Assembly (NCBI GenBank): GCA_029961685.1 | Contig: JARWKL010000007.1 | Coordinates: 27,351,013 to 27,415,012 of the forward strand | Source of the DNA: Aristolochia californica | Taxonomy: Eukaryota > Streptophyta > Magnoliopsida > Piperales > Aristolochiaceae | Length of the DNA: 64,000 bases | Reading direction: 5' to 3' | Shown here: positions 1 to 12,591 of the stretch, piece after piece | How the letters are laid out: each line of letters starts with the position of its first letter | Numbering within the stretch: the stretch's first letter is position 1 | Translations under genes and position numbers: made by a program | Notes under the pieces: model-generated | What the model was told of the DNA's origin: nothing | The model's input: the letters and a program-made list of their open reading frames with translations, nothing else | Database searches by the model: none

Positions 1-17
1 GAGGCGGACGATTTTTA

Positions 18-2285
18 ACTGAGTGTTGACTCCAAATACATAAGTCATTTCTTAAAAAAATATAGCCCGTTACGCGTGATAAATCACTTTACAATCATCT
101 ATGATTATTATGTCAGCTTTTTGCAAATGGGCAAAATAAAGGCATGTTTGACTCAGGAAAATATCCCACCGCAAGTTCACTTGAGAATTTAATGAGAGTT
201 TGTTATTCTTTTTAAAAGCTTTGCATCCATAGGTCATTTGAATCTTTAACATGTTTCTGGCATGCATATCCAATTTTAAAACATGTGTAGAAAAAATCTC
301 CTTCATATAAAATTCCAAGATATTAGTTTTGGACTAGTGGAATTTCCCAAACTTGGATAACAAAAATTTTGTGTTCATTTGTGGCGTGTGAATAAATTTT
401 CTTCATTTACTTTTTTTATTGTTTTAAACTTTTTCCGTACATCAACTATGACATTTTCATTTTGCTGTGATCTATTTGCCTTTTTTGTTTACGGGATGAA
501 GGGAGAGCGAAAAACTCAAACTTTTGATTTAATAAAAATGTGTACATCTAAAACGGAAATGCACAATGCACATATGTAGAGAGAGATAATTCCAAAGAGC
601 GCCAGTAATTTTTATGGATTGTAAGCACCTTTTCATTTTTATATATCAGGTTTTGCAATCGTCGGGAAAAATGGGTTTCAGGTTTTGCAATCGTCGGGAA
701 AAATGGGTTGCGGAGAACTTTTAACTGAGTGTTGAATTGCAATCCATAAGTCATTTCATACAAAAATATAGCCCATTACGCATGATAAATCACATTACAA
801 TCATCTATGATTAATTATGTCAGCTATTTCCAAATGGGCAAAATAATGGCATGTTTGACTCGGGTAAATATCCCACCGCAGGTTCACTTGAGAATTTAAT
901 GAGCGTTTGTTATTCTTTTTTAAATCTTTGCATCCATAGCTCATTTTCATCTTTAACATGTTTAAAACATGCATATCCATTTTTACAACATGTGTGGATG
1001 AAATCTCTTTCTTGCAAAATTCCAAGCTATTAGGGTTAAACTAGTGGAATTTCCCAAAATTGGATAACAAAACTTTTGTGTTCATTTGTGTTGGGTGAAT
1101 AATTTTTTTTTATTTATATTTGTTATTGTTTTAAATTTTTTCCATACATCAACTATAAAATTTTCATTTTGATGTAAGCTTTTTTGCCTTGTTTGTTTTC
1201 GGGATGAAGGGAGAGCGAAAAGTCAAAGTTCTGATTTAAGAAAAAAGTGTACATCTAAAATGGAAAAGCACAATGTACATTTGTAGGGAGAGATAATTCC
1301 AAAGAGTGTCTGTAATTTTTAGAGATTGTAAGCTCTTTTTAGTTTTTATATCTCATGTTTTGCAATCATCGGGAAAAATTGGTGGCAGAGGATTTTTAAC
1401 TGTGTGTTGAATTCCAATCCATAAGTCATTTCATACAAAAATATAGCCCGTTACGCATGATAAATCACTTAACAATCATCTATGATTGTTAGATCAAATT
1501 TTTGAAAATTGGCAAAATAATGACTTGTTAGACTTGGGTAAATATCCCACCGCACGTTCACTTGAGAATTTAATGAGCGTTTGTTATTCTCTTTAAAATA
1601 TTTGGATCCATAGGTCATTTGAATCTTTAACATGTTTCAAGCATGCATATCCATTTTTAAAACATGTGTAGAAAAAATCTCCTTCATGTAAAATTCCCAA
1701 GATATTATTAGTTTTGGACTAGTGGAATTTCCCAAACTGTGATAACAAAACTTTTGTGTTCATTTGTGGTGTGTGAATAAATTTTCTTCATTTATTTTTT
1801 TTATTATTTTAAATTTTTTCCGTACATCAACTACAAAATTTTCATTTTGTTGTGATCTATTTGCCTTTTTTGTTTACGGGATGAAGGGAGAGCGAAAAAG
1901 TCGAAGTTTTGTTTTAATAGGGTTGGACTAATGGAATTTCCCAAACTTGGATAACAAAACTTTTGTGTTCATTTGTGGAGTGCGAATAGATATATTTTAT
2001 TTACATTAGTTATTATTTTAAATATTTTCCACACATCAACTATAAAATTTTTATTTTGTTGTGATTTTTTCTGCCTTTTTTGTTTACGGGATGAAGGGGC
2101 AGCGAAAACTCAAAGTTCATATTGAAGAAAAAAGTGTACATCTAAAATAGAAATGCACAATGAACAAATGTAGAGAGAGATATTTCCAAAGAGTGTTTGT
2201 ATGTTTTCGGGATTGTATGCACTTTTGCGTTTTTATATCTAAGGTTTTGCAATCGTCGGGAAACGGGGGAGACGGGCGCTTTTTA
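18..2285. repeat. Satellite block: A/B chimera, B, over-long C
   Basis: The first monomer (18-723) starts as A, has B-like sites in its middle (GTCAGCTTTTTGC, CAAGTTCAC) and ends as A. The second (724-1398) is B. The third (1399-2285) is 887 bp, about 215 bp too long. It starts as C, turns A-like by about 1780, and near 1916 jumps back to the C segment beginning TAGGGTTGGACTAATGG, so the stretch covering the GGAATTTCCC and CTTTTGTGTTCATT motifs occurs twice. An out-of-register A/C recombination explains this layout. Confidence 0.85.
647..710. repeat. 32-bp tandem duplication at a monomer end
   Basis: The unit starting CAGGTTTTGCAATCGTCGGG occurs at 647-678 and again at 679-710, nearly identical. 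Other monomers carry it once just before the ATTTTTAACTGAG boundary, so this is a local slippage or replication duplication in one monomer. Confidence 0.9.
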
Positions 2286-3203
2286 ACTGAGTGTTGACTT
2301 CAAATCCCTAAGTCATTTCTTACAAAAAAATAGCCCGTTATGCATGACAAATCACTTTACAATCATCTATGATTGTTAGCTCAACTTTTTGAATATTGGC
2401 AAAATAATAGCTTGTTTGACTCGGGCAAATATCCCACCGCACGTTCACTTGAGAATTTAATGAGCATTTGTTATTCTCTTTAAAAGCTTTGGATCCATAG
2501 GTCATTTGAATGTTTAACATGTTTCTGGCATGCATATCCATTTTTAAAACATGTGTAGAAAAAATCTCCTTCATGTAATATTCCAAGATATTAGTTTTGG
2601 ACTAGTGGAATTTCCCAAACTTGGATAACAAAACTTTTGTGTTCATTTGTGGTGTGTGAATAAATTTTCTTCATTTACTTTTTTTATTGTTTTAAACTTT
2701 TTCCGTACATCAACTATGAAATTTTCATTTTGTTGTGATCTATTTGCCTTTTTTGTTTACGGGATGAAGGGAGAGCGAAAAAGTCGAAGTTTTGTTTTAA
2801 GAAAAATGTGTACATCTAAAACGGAAATGCACAATGCACATATGTAGAGAGAGATAATTCCAAAGAGTGCCTGTAATTTTTAGGGATTGTAAGCAGCTTT
2901 TCGTTTTTATATCTCAGGTTTTGCAATCGTCGGGAAAAATGGGTTGCGGAGGATTTTTAACTGAGTGTTGAATTGCAATCCATAAGTCATTTGATACAAA
3001 AATATAGCCCGTTACGCATGATAAATCACATTACAATCATCTATGATTAATTATCTCAGCTTTTTGCAAAAGGGCAAAATAATGCAATGTTTGACTCGGG
3101 AAAATATCCCACCGCAAGTTTACTTGAGAATTTAATGAGCGTTTGTTATTCTTTTTAAAAGCTTTGCATCCATAGGTCATTTGAATCTTTAGCATGTTTG
3201 AAA

Positions 3204-3223
3204 CATGCATATCCATGCATATC
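3204..3223. repeat. 10-bp tandem duplication CATGCATATC
   Basis: Two adjacent copies of CATGCATATC lie where other monomers have one. The site directly follows the CATGTTT/AAACATG dyad, a position also touched by deletions in other monomers. Confidence 0.9.
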
Positions 3224-4735
3224 CATTTTTAAAACATGTGTAGAAGAAATCTCTTTCTTGTAAAATTCCAAGTAATTAGGGTTAAACTCGTGGAATTTCA
3301 CAAACATGGATAACAAAACTTTTGTGTTCATTTGTGTTGAGTGAATAAATTTTCTTTATTTACATTTGTTATTGTTTTAAATTTTTTCCATACATCAACT
3401 ATAAAATTTTTGTTTTGTTGTGAGCTTTTTACCTTCATTGTTTTCGGGATGAAGGGAGAGCGAAAACTCAAAGTTTTGATTTAAGAAAAACGTGTACATC
3501 TAAAATGGAAAAGCACAATGCACAAATATAGAGAGAGATAATTCTGAAGAGTGTCTGTAATTTTTAGGGATTGTAAGCTCTTTTTAGTTTTTATATCTCA
3601 GGTTTTGCAATCGTAGGGAAAAATGTGTGCCGGAGGATTTTTAGCTGAGTGTTGAATTGCTATCCATAAGTCATTTCATACAAAAATATAGCCCGTTACC
3701 CACGATAAATCACTTTACAATCATCTATGATTGTTACGTCAAATTTTTGAAAATGGGCAAAATAATGACTTCTTAGATTCGGGTAAATATCTCACCGCAC
3801 GTTCACTTGAGAATTTAATGAACATTAGTTATTCTCTTTAAAAGCTTTGGATCCATACGTCATTTAAATCTTTAACATGTTTCAAGCATGAATATCCATT
3901 TTTAAAACATGTGTGGAAAAAATCTCCTTCATGTAAAATTGCAAGTTATTAGGGTTGGACAAATTGAATTTTCCAAACTTCGATAACAAAACTTTTGTGT
4001 TCATTTGTGGCATGTGAATAAATATTTTTTATTTACATTAGTTATTGTTTTAAATTTTTTCCACACATCAACTATAAAATTTTTATTTTGTTGTGATCTT
4101 TTTGCCTTTTCTGTTTACGGGATGAAGGGAGAGCGAAAACTCAAAGTTCTGATTTAAGAAAAAAGTGTACATCTAAAATGGAAATGCACAATGCACAAAT
4201 GTAGAGAGAGATAATTCCAAAGAGTGTCTGTAATTTTTAGGGATCGTAAGCACTTTTTCGTTTTTATATATAAGGTTTTGCAATCGTCGGGAAAAGGGGG
4301 AGGCGGGCGATTTTTAACCTAGTGTTGACTTCCAATCCATAAGTCATTTCTTAAAAAAATATAGCCCGTTACGCATGACAAATCACTTTACAATCATCTA
4401 TGATTGTTAGGTCAACTTTTTGAAAATGGGAAAAATAATGGCTTGTTTGACTCGGGCAAATATCCCACCGCACGTTCACTTGAGAATTTAATGAGCATTT
4501 CTTTCTCTCTTTAAAAGCTTTGGATCCATAGGTCATTTGAATCTTTAACATGTTTGAAACATGCAAATCCATTTTTAAAACATGTGTAGAAAAAATCTCC
4601 TTCATGTAAAATTCCAAGCTATTAGGGCTGGACAAATGGAATTTCCCAAACTTGGATAACAAAACTTTTGTGTTCATTTGTGGTATGTGAATAAATATTT
4701 TTTATTTACATTAGTTATTGTTTTAAATTTTTTCC

Positions 4736-4785
4736 ACACATCAACTATAAAATTTTTTCAACACATCAACTATAAAATTTTTATT
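4736..4785. repeat. 25-bp tandem duplication inside an A/C monomer
   Basis: Two copies of a unit containing CACATCAACTATAAAATTTT stand side by side at 4736-4760 and 4761-4785. Neighbouring monomers have one. This explains most of the extra length of this monomer (698 bp). Confidence 0.85.
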
Positions 4786-7036
4786 TTGTTGTGAGCTATT
4801 TGCCTTTTCAGTTTACGGGATGAAGGGAAAGCGAAAACTCAAAGTTCTGATTTAAGAAAAAGGTGTACATCCAAAATAGAAATGCACAATGCACAAATGT
4901 AGAGAGAGATAATACTAAAGAGTGTCTGTAATTTTTAGGGATTGGAAGCACTTTTTCGGTTTTATATCTAAGGTTTTGCAATCATCAGGAAAAGGGGGAG
5001 GCGGGCGATTTTTAACTGAGTGTTGACTCCCAATCCGTAAGTCATTTCTTAAAAAAATATAGCCCGTTACGCATGACAAATCACTTTACAATCATCTATG
5101 ATTATTATGTCAACTTTTTGGAAATGGGCAAAATAATGGCACGTTTGACTCGGGAAAATATCCCACCGCAAGTTCACTTCAGAATTTAATGAGCGTTTGT
5201 TATTCTTTTTAAAATATTTGCATCCATAGCTCATTTGCATCTTTAACATGTTTCAAACATGCATATCCATTTTTAAAACATGTGTAGAAGAAATCTCTTT
5301 CTTGTAAAATTCCAAGCTATTAGGGTTAAACTAGTGGAATTTCACAAACATGGATAACAAAACTTTTGTGTTCATTTGTGTTTTGTGAATAAATTTTCTT
5401 TATTTACATTTTTTATTGTTTTAAATTTTCACCATAGATCAACTAAAAATTTTTGTTTTGTTGTAAGCGTTTTGCCTTTTTTTTTTTCGGGATGAAGGGA
5501 GAGCGAAAACTCAATGTTTTGATTTAAGAAAAAAGTGTACATCTAAAATGGAAAAGCACAATGCACAAATGTAGAGAGAGATTATTCTGAAGAGTGTCTG
5601 TAATTTTTAGGGATTGTAAGCTCTTTTTAGTTTTTATATCTCAGGTTTTGCAATCGTCAGGAAAAATTGGTGACAGAGGATTTTTAACTGAGTGTTGAAT
5701 TGCAATACTTAAGTCATTTCATACAAAAATATAGCCCGTTATGCATGATAAATCACTTTACATTGATCTATGATTGTTAGATCAAATTTGTGAAAATGGG
5801 CAAAATAATGACTTGTTAGACTCGGGTAAATATCCCACCGCACGTTCATTTGAGAATTTAATGAGCGTTTGTTATTCACTTTAAAATCTTTGGATCCATA
5901 GGTCATTTGAATCTTTAAAATTTTTCAAGCATGCATATCCATTTTTAAAACATGTGTAGAAAAAATCTCCTTCATGTGAAATTCCAAGCTATTAGGGTTG
6001 GACTAATGGAATTTCCCAAACTTGGATAACAAAAATTTTTTGTTCATTTGTGTTGTGTGAATAGATATTTTTTATTTACATTTGTTATGATTTTAAATAT
6101 TTTCCACACATCAACTATAAAATTTTTATTGTGTTGTGATCTATTTGCCTTTTTTGTTTACGGGATGAAGGGGGAGCGAAAACTCAAAGTTCTGATTTAT
6201 GAAAAAAGTGTACATCTAAAATGGAAATGCACAATACACAAATGTAGAGAGTGATATTTCCAAAGAGTATATGTATGTTTTAGGGATCGTATGCACTTTT
6301 TCATATTTATATCTATGGTTTTGCAATGGTCGGGAAACGGGGGAGGCGGGCGATTTTTAACTGAGTGTTGACTTCAAATCCATAAGTCATTTCTTACAAA
6401 AATATAGCCCGTTACGCATGACAAATTACTTTACAATTATCTACGATTGTTAGCTCAACTATTTGAATATGGGCAAAATAATGGCTTGTTTGATTCGGGC
6501 AAATATCCCACCGCACGTTCACTTGAGAATTTAATGAGCGTTTGTTATTCTCTTTAAAAGCTTTGGATCCGTAGGTCATTTGAATCTTTAAACAGTTTCT
6601 AGCATGCATATCCATTTTTAAAACATGTGTAGAAAAATTTCCTTCATTTAAAATTACCAAGATATTATTAGTTTTGGACTAGTGGAATTTCCCAAACTTG
6701 GATAACAAAACTTTTGTGTTCATTTGTGGTGTGTGAATAAATTTTCTTCATTTACTTTTTTTATTGTTTTAAATTTTTTCCGTACATCAACTATAAAATT
6801 TTCATTTTGTTGTGATCTATTTGCCTTTTTTGTTTACGGGATGAAGGGAGAGCGAAAGACTCGAAGTTTTGATTTAATAAAAATGTGTACATCCAAAACG
6901 GAAATGCACAATGAACATATGTAGAGAGAGATAATTCGAAAGAGTGTCTATAATTTTTAGGGATTGTAAGCACTTTTTCGTTTTTATATCTCAGGTTTTG
7001 CAATCGTCGGGAAAAATGGGTTGCGGAGGATTTTTG

Positions 7037-9733
7037 ACTGATTGTTGAATTGCAATCCATAAGTCATTTCATACAAAAATATAGCCCGTTATGCATGATA
7101 AATCACATTACTATCATCTATGATTATTATGTCAGCTTTTTGCAAATGGGTAAAATAATGGCATGTTTGACTCGGGTAAATATCCCACCGCAAGTTCACT
7201 TGAGAATTTAATGAGCATTTTTTATTCTCTTTAAAAGCTTTGCATCCATAGCTCATTTGCATCTTTAACATGTTTCAAACATGCATATCCATTTTTAAAA
7301 CATGTGTGGAAGAAATCTCTTTCTTGCAAAATTCCAAGCTGTTAGGGTTAAACTAGTGGAATTTCCATAAATTTGATAACAAAACTTTTGTGTTCATTTG
7401 TGTTTGGTGAATAAATTTTCTTTATTTATATTTGTTATTTTTTTAAATTTTTTCAATGCATCAGCTATAAAATTTTCATTTTGTTGTAAGCTTTTTCCCT
7501 TTATTTTGTTTTCGGAATGAAGGGAGAGCGAAAAGTCAAAGTTTTGATTTAAGAAAAAAGTTTACATCTAAAATGGAAATGCACAATGCACAATTTTAGA
7601 GAGAGATAATTCCAAAGAATGTCTATAATTTTTAGGAATTGTAAGCTCTTTTTAGTTTTTACATCTCAGGTTTTGCAATCGTCGGGAAAAATTGGTGGTA
7701 GAGGATTTTTAACTGAGTGTTGAAATGCAATCAAAAAGTCATTTCATACAAAAATATAGCCCGTTACGCATGATAAATCACTTTAAAATCATCTATGATT
7801 GTTAGATCAAATTTTCGAAAATGGGCAAAATAATGACTTGTTAGACTCGGGCAAATATCCCACCGCACCTTCACTTGAGAATTTAATGAGCGTTTGTTAT
7901 TCTCTTTAAAAGTTTTGGATCCATAGGTCATTTGAATCTTTAGCATGTTTCAAGCATGCATATCCATTTTTAAAACATGTCTAGAAAAAATCTCCTTGAA
8001 GTAAAATTCTAAGATATTAGTTTTGGACTATTGGAATTTCCCAAACTTGGATAACAAAACTTTTGTGTTCATTTGTGGTGTGTGAATAAATTTTCTTCAT
8101 TTACCTTTTTTATTGTTTTAAATTTTTTCCGTACATCAACTATAAAATTTTCATTTTGTTGTGATCTATTTGCCTTTTTTGTTTACGGGATGAAGGGAGA
8201 GCGAAAAACTCGAAGTTTTGATTTAAGAAAAATGTGTACATCTAAAATGGAAATGCACAATGCACATATGTAGAGAGAGATAATTCCAAAGAGTGTCTGT
8301 AATTTTTAGGGATTGTAAGCTCTTTTAGTTTTTATATCTCAGGTTTTGCAATCGTCTGGAAAAATTGGTGGCAGTGGATTTTTAACTGTGTGTTGAATTG
8401 CATTCCATAAGTTATTTCATACAAAAATATAGCCTGTTACGCATGATAAATTACTTTACAATCATTTATGATTGTTAGATCAAATTTTTGAAAATGGGCA
8501 AAATAATGACTTGTTAGACTCAGGTAATAATCCCACCGCACGTTCACTTGAGAATTTAATGAGCGTTTGTTATTCTCTTTAAAAGCTTTGGATTCACAGG
8601 TCATTTGAATCTTTAACATGTTTCAAGCATTCATGTCCATTTTTAAAACATGTGTAGAAAAAATCTCCTTCATGTAAAATTCCAAGCTATTAGGGTTGGA
8701 CCAATGGAATTTCCCAAACTTGGATAACAAAACTTTTGTGTTCATTTATGGCGTGGGAATGGATATTTTTTGTTTACATTAGTTATTATTTTTAATATTT
8801 TCCACACATCAACTATAAATTTTTTATTTTGTTTTGATCTTTTTGCCTTTTTTGTTTACGGGATGAAGGGGGAGCGAAAACTCAAAGTTCTGATTTAAGA
8901 AAAAAGTGTACATCTAAAATGGAAATGCACAATGCACAAATGTAGAGAGAGATATTTCCAAAGAGTGTCTGTACATTTTAGAGATCGTATGCACTTTTTC
9001 GTTTTTATATCTAAGGTTTTACAATCGTCGGGAAACTGGGAGGCGGGCGATTTTTAACTGAGTGTTGACTTCAAATCAATAAGTCATTTCTTACAAAAAA
9101 TAGCCCGTTATACATGACAAATCACTTTACAATCATCTATGATTGTTAGCTCAACTGTTTGAATATGGGCAAAATAATGGCTTGTTTGACTAGGACAAAT
9201 ATCCAACAGCACGTTCACTTGAGAATTTAATGAGCGTTTGTTATTCTCTTTAAAAGCTTTGGATCTTTAGGTCATTTGAATCTTTAGCATGTTTCTAGCA
9301 AGCATATCCATTTTTAAAACATGTGTAGAAAATATCTCCTTCATGTAAAATTCCCAAGATATTATTAGTTTTGGACTAGTGGAATTTCCAAAACTTGGAT
9401 AACAAAACTTTTGTGTTCATTTGTGGTATGTGAATAAATTTTCTTCATTTACTTTTTTTATAGTTTTAAATTTTTTCCGTACATGAAATATAAAATTTTC
9501 ATTTTGTTGTGATCTATTTGCCTTTTTATTTTACGGGATGAAGGGAGAGCGAAAAACTTGAAGTTTTGATTTAAGAAAAATGTGTACTTCTAAAATGGAA
9601 ATGCACAATGCACATATGTAGAGAGAGATAATTCCAAAGAGTGTCTGTAATTTTTAGGGATTGTAAGCACTTTTTCGTTTTTATATCACAGGTTTTTCAA
9701 TCGTCGGGAAAAATGGGTTGCGGAGGAAATTTA
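7037..9733. repeat. Satellite block B, C/A chimera, C, A (duplicate of 12592-15297)
   Basis: Starts are 7037 B, 7712 C switching to A near 8010 (GATATTAGTTTTGGAC), 8385 C and 9057 A. The same succession, including the same C-to-A switch and private variants such as CACCTTCACTTGAG and GACTATTGGAATT, recurs about 5.55 kb downstream at 12592, 13265, 13939 and 14620. This indicates segmental duplication of about four monomers rather than independent chimeras. Confidence 0.8.
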
Positions 9734-12591
9734 ACTGAGTGTTGAATTGCAATCCATAAGTCATTTCAAACAAAAATATAGCCCGTTAGGCATGATAAAT
9801 CACATTACAATCATCTATGATTATTATGTCGGTTTTTTGCTAAAGGGCAAAATAATTGCATGTTTGACTCGGGTAAATATCCCACCGCAAGTTCACTTGA
9901 GAATTTAATGAGCGTTTGTTATTCTCTTTAAAAGCTTTGCATCCATAGCTCATTTGAATCTTTAACATGTTTCAAACATGTGTGGATGAAATCTCTTTCT
10001 TGCAAAATTCCAAGCTATTACGGCTAAACTAGTGGAATTTCCCAAAATTGGATAACAAAACTTTTGTGTTCATTTGTGTTGGGTGAATAAATTTTCTTCA
10101 TTTATATTTGTTATTGTTGTAAATTTTTTCCATAAATCAACTATAAAATTTTCATTTTGTTGTAAGCTTTTTTCCGTGTTTGTTTTCAGGATGAAGGGAG
10201 AGCGGAAAGTCAAAGTTTTGATTTAAGAAAAAAGTGTACATCTAAAATGGAAAAGCACAATGCAAAATTCTAGAGAGAGATAATTCCAAAGAGTGACTAT
10301 AATTTTTAGTGATTGTAAGCTCTTTTTAGTTTTTATATCTCAGGTTTTGCAATCGTCGGGAAAAATTGGTGGCTGAGGATTTCTAACTGAGTGTTGTATT
10401 ACAATCCATAAGTCATTTCATACAAAAATATAGCTCGTTACGCATGATAAATCACTTTACAAACATCTATGATTGTTAGATCAAATTTTTGAAAATGGGC
10501 AAAATAATGACTTGTTAGACTCGGGTAAATATCCCACCGCACGTTCACTTGAGAATTTAATGAGCGTTTGTTAATCTATTTAAAAGCTTTGGATCCTTAG
10601 GTCATTTGAATCTTTAACATGTTTCAAGCATGCATGTCCATTTTTAAAACATGTGCAGAAAAAATCTCCTTCATGTAAAATTCTAGGCTATTAGGCTTGG
10701 AATAATGGAATTACCCAAACTTGGATAACAAACATTTTGTGTTCATTTGTGGTGTGGGAATAGATATTTTTTATTTAAATTAGTTATTATTTTAAATATT
10801 TTCCACACATCATCTCTAAAATTTTTATTTTGTTGTGATCATTTTGCCTTTTTTGTTTACGGGATGAAGGGGGAGCGAAAACTCAAAGTTCTAATTTAAG
10901 AAAAATGAACATCTAAAAAGGAAATGCACAATGCACATATGTAGAGAGAAATAATTCCCAGAGTGTCTATAATTTTTAGGGATTGTAAGCACTTTTTTGT
11001 TTTTATATCTCAGGTTTTGCTATCGTCGGGAAAAATGGGTAGTAGAGAATTTTTAACTGAGTGTTGAATTGCAACCAATAAGTTATTTCATACAAAAATA
11101 TAACCCGTTACGCATGATAAATCACATTACAATCATCTATGATTGTTATGTCAGCTTTTTGCAAAGGGGCAAAATAATGGCATGTTTGACTCGGGTAAAT
11201 ATCCCACTGCAAGTTCACTTGAGAATTTAATGAGCTTTTGTTATTCTCTTTAAAATCTTTGCATCCATAGCTCATTTGAATCTTTAACATGTTTCAAACA
11301 TGCATATCCATTTTTAAAACATGTGTGGATGAAATCTCTTTCTTGCAAAATTCCAAGCTATTAGGCTTGAACTAGTGGAATTTCGCAAAATTGGATAACA
11401 AAACTTTTGTGTTCATTTGTGTTGGGTGAATAAATTTTCTTTATTTATATTTGTTATTTTTTAAAATTTTGTCCATACATCAACTATAAAATTTTCATTT
11501 TGTTGTCAGCATTTTGCCTCGTTTGTTTTCGGGATGAAGGGAGAGCAAAAAGACAAAGTTTTGATTTAAGAAAAAAGTGTACATCTAAAATGGAAAAGCA
11601 CAATGCACAATTGTAGAGAGAGATAATTCCAAAGAGTGTCTGTAATTTTTAGGGATTGTAAGCTCTTTTGAGTTTTTATATCTCAGGTTTTGCAATCGTC
11701 TGGAAAAATTGGTGGCAGAGGATTTTTAACTGAGTGTTGAATTGCAATCCATAAGTCATTTCATACAAAAATATAGCCCGTTACGCATGATAAATCACTT
11801 TACAATCATCTATGATTGTTAGATAAAATTTTTGAAAATGGGCAAAATAATGACTTGTTAGGCTCGGGTAAATATCCCACCGCACGTTCTCTTGAGAATT
11901 TAATGAATGTTTATTATTCTCTTTAAAAGCTTTGGATCCTTGGGTCATTTGAATCTTTAACATGTTTCAACAAGCATGTCCATTTATAAAACATGTGTAG
12001 AAAAAATCTCCTTCATGTAAAATTCCATGCTATTAGGGTTGGACTAATGGAATTTCCCAAACTTGGATAACAAAAATTTTGTGTTCATTTGTGGTGTAGG
12101 AATAGATATTTTTTATTTACATTAGTTAATATTTTAAATATTTTCCCCACATCAACTATAAAATTTTTATTGTGTATTGATCATTTTGCCTTTTTTGTTG
12201 ACGAGATGAAGGGGGAGCGAAAACCCAAAGTTCTGATTTAAGAAAAAAGTGTACATCTAAAACGAAATGCACAATATATAAATTTAGAGAGAGATATTTT
12301 CTTCATTTACCATTTTTATTGTTTTAAATTTTTTCCGTACATCAACTATAAAATTTTCATTTTGTTGTGATCAATTGGCTTTTTTTGTTTACGGGATGAA
12401 GGGAGAGCAAAAAACTTGAAGTTTTGATTTAAGAAAAATGTGTACATCTAAAATGGAAATGCACAATGCACATATGTAGAGAGAGATAATTCCAAAGAGT
12501 GTCGGTAATTTTTAGGGATTGTAAGCACTTTTTTGTTTTTATATCTCAGGATATGCAATCATCGAGAAAAATGGGTTGCAGAGGATTTTTG
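9734..12591. repeat. Satellite block B, C, B, over-long C
   Basis: Starts are 9734 B, 10386 C, 11056 B and 11729 C. The 9734 monomer lacks about 21 bp between two AAACATG copies (join near 9980). The 10386 monomer takes on A-like ends after about 10900 (CACATATGTAGAGAG, GGGAAAAATGGG), so a B follows it directly. The 11729 monomer is 863 bp. Near 12297 it jumps from a C-type GAGAGATATTT back to the A-type segment TTTTCTTCATTTACC, repeating roughly 190 bp of monomer. Confidence 0.82.

Larger units (their letters stand above)
2286..7036. repeat. Satellite block: A-B-C-A-B-C-A
   Basis: Monomers start at 2286 A, 2960 B, 3644 C, 4317 A, 5015 B, 5687 C and 6360 A. The 4317 monomer begins as A (GACTTCC, GTTAGGTCAAC) but has C-like sequence from about 4620 (TATTAGGGCTGGACAAATGG). 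The 5015 monomer has an A-like head (GTTGACTCCC) on a B body. Small extra duplications lie at 3204-3223 (two copies of CATGCATATC) and 4736-4785 (two copies of a 25-bp unit containing CACATCAACTATAAAATTTT). Confidence 0.85.

Noticed and set aside
70..318. Recurrent short open frames on the minus strand of satellite monomers (60-82 codons) as genes
   Set aside because: They follow the satellite period, have varying start points, are broken in many monomers and show no domain. They are best explained as by-products of the repeat.
379..579. Recurrent plus-strand 66-codon frames (379-579, 2647-2847, 51183-51383 and others)
   Set aside because: They occur mainly in A-type sequence, are of phenylalanine-rich low complexity caused by T-rich DNA, and are lost in most B and C monomers.
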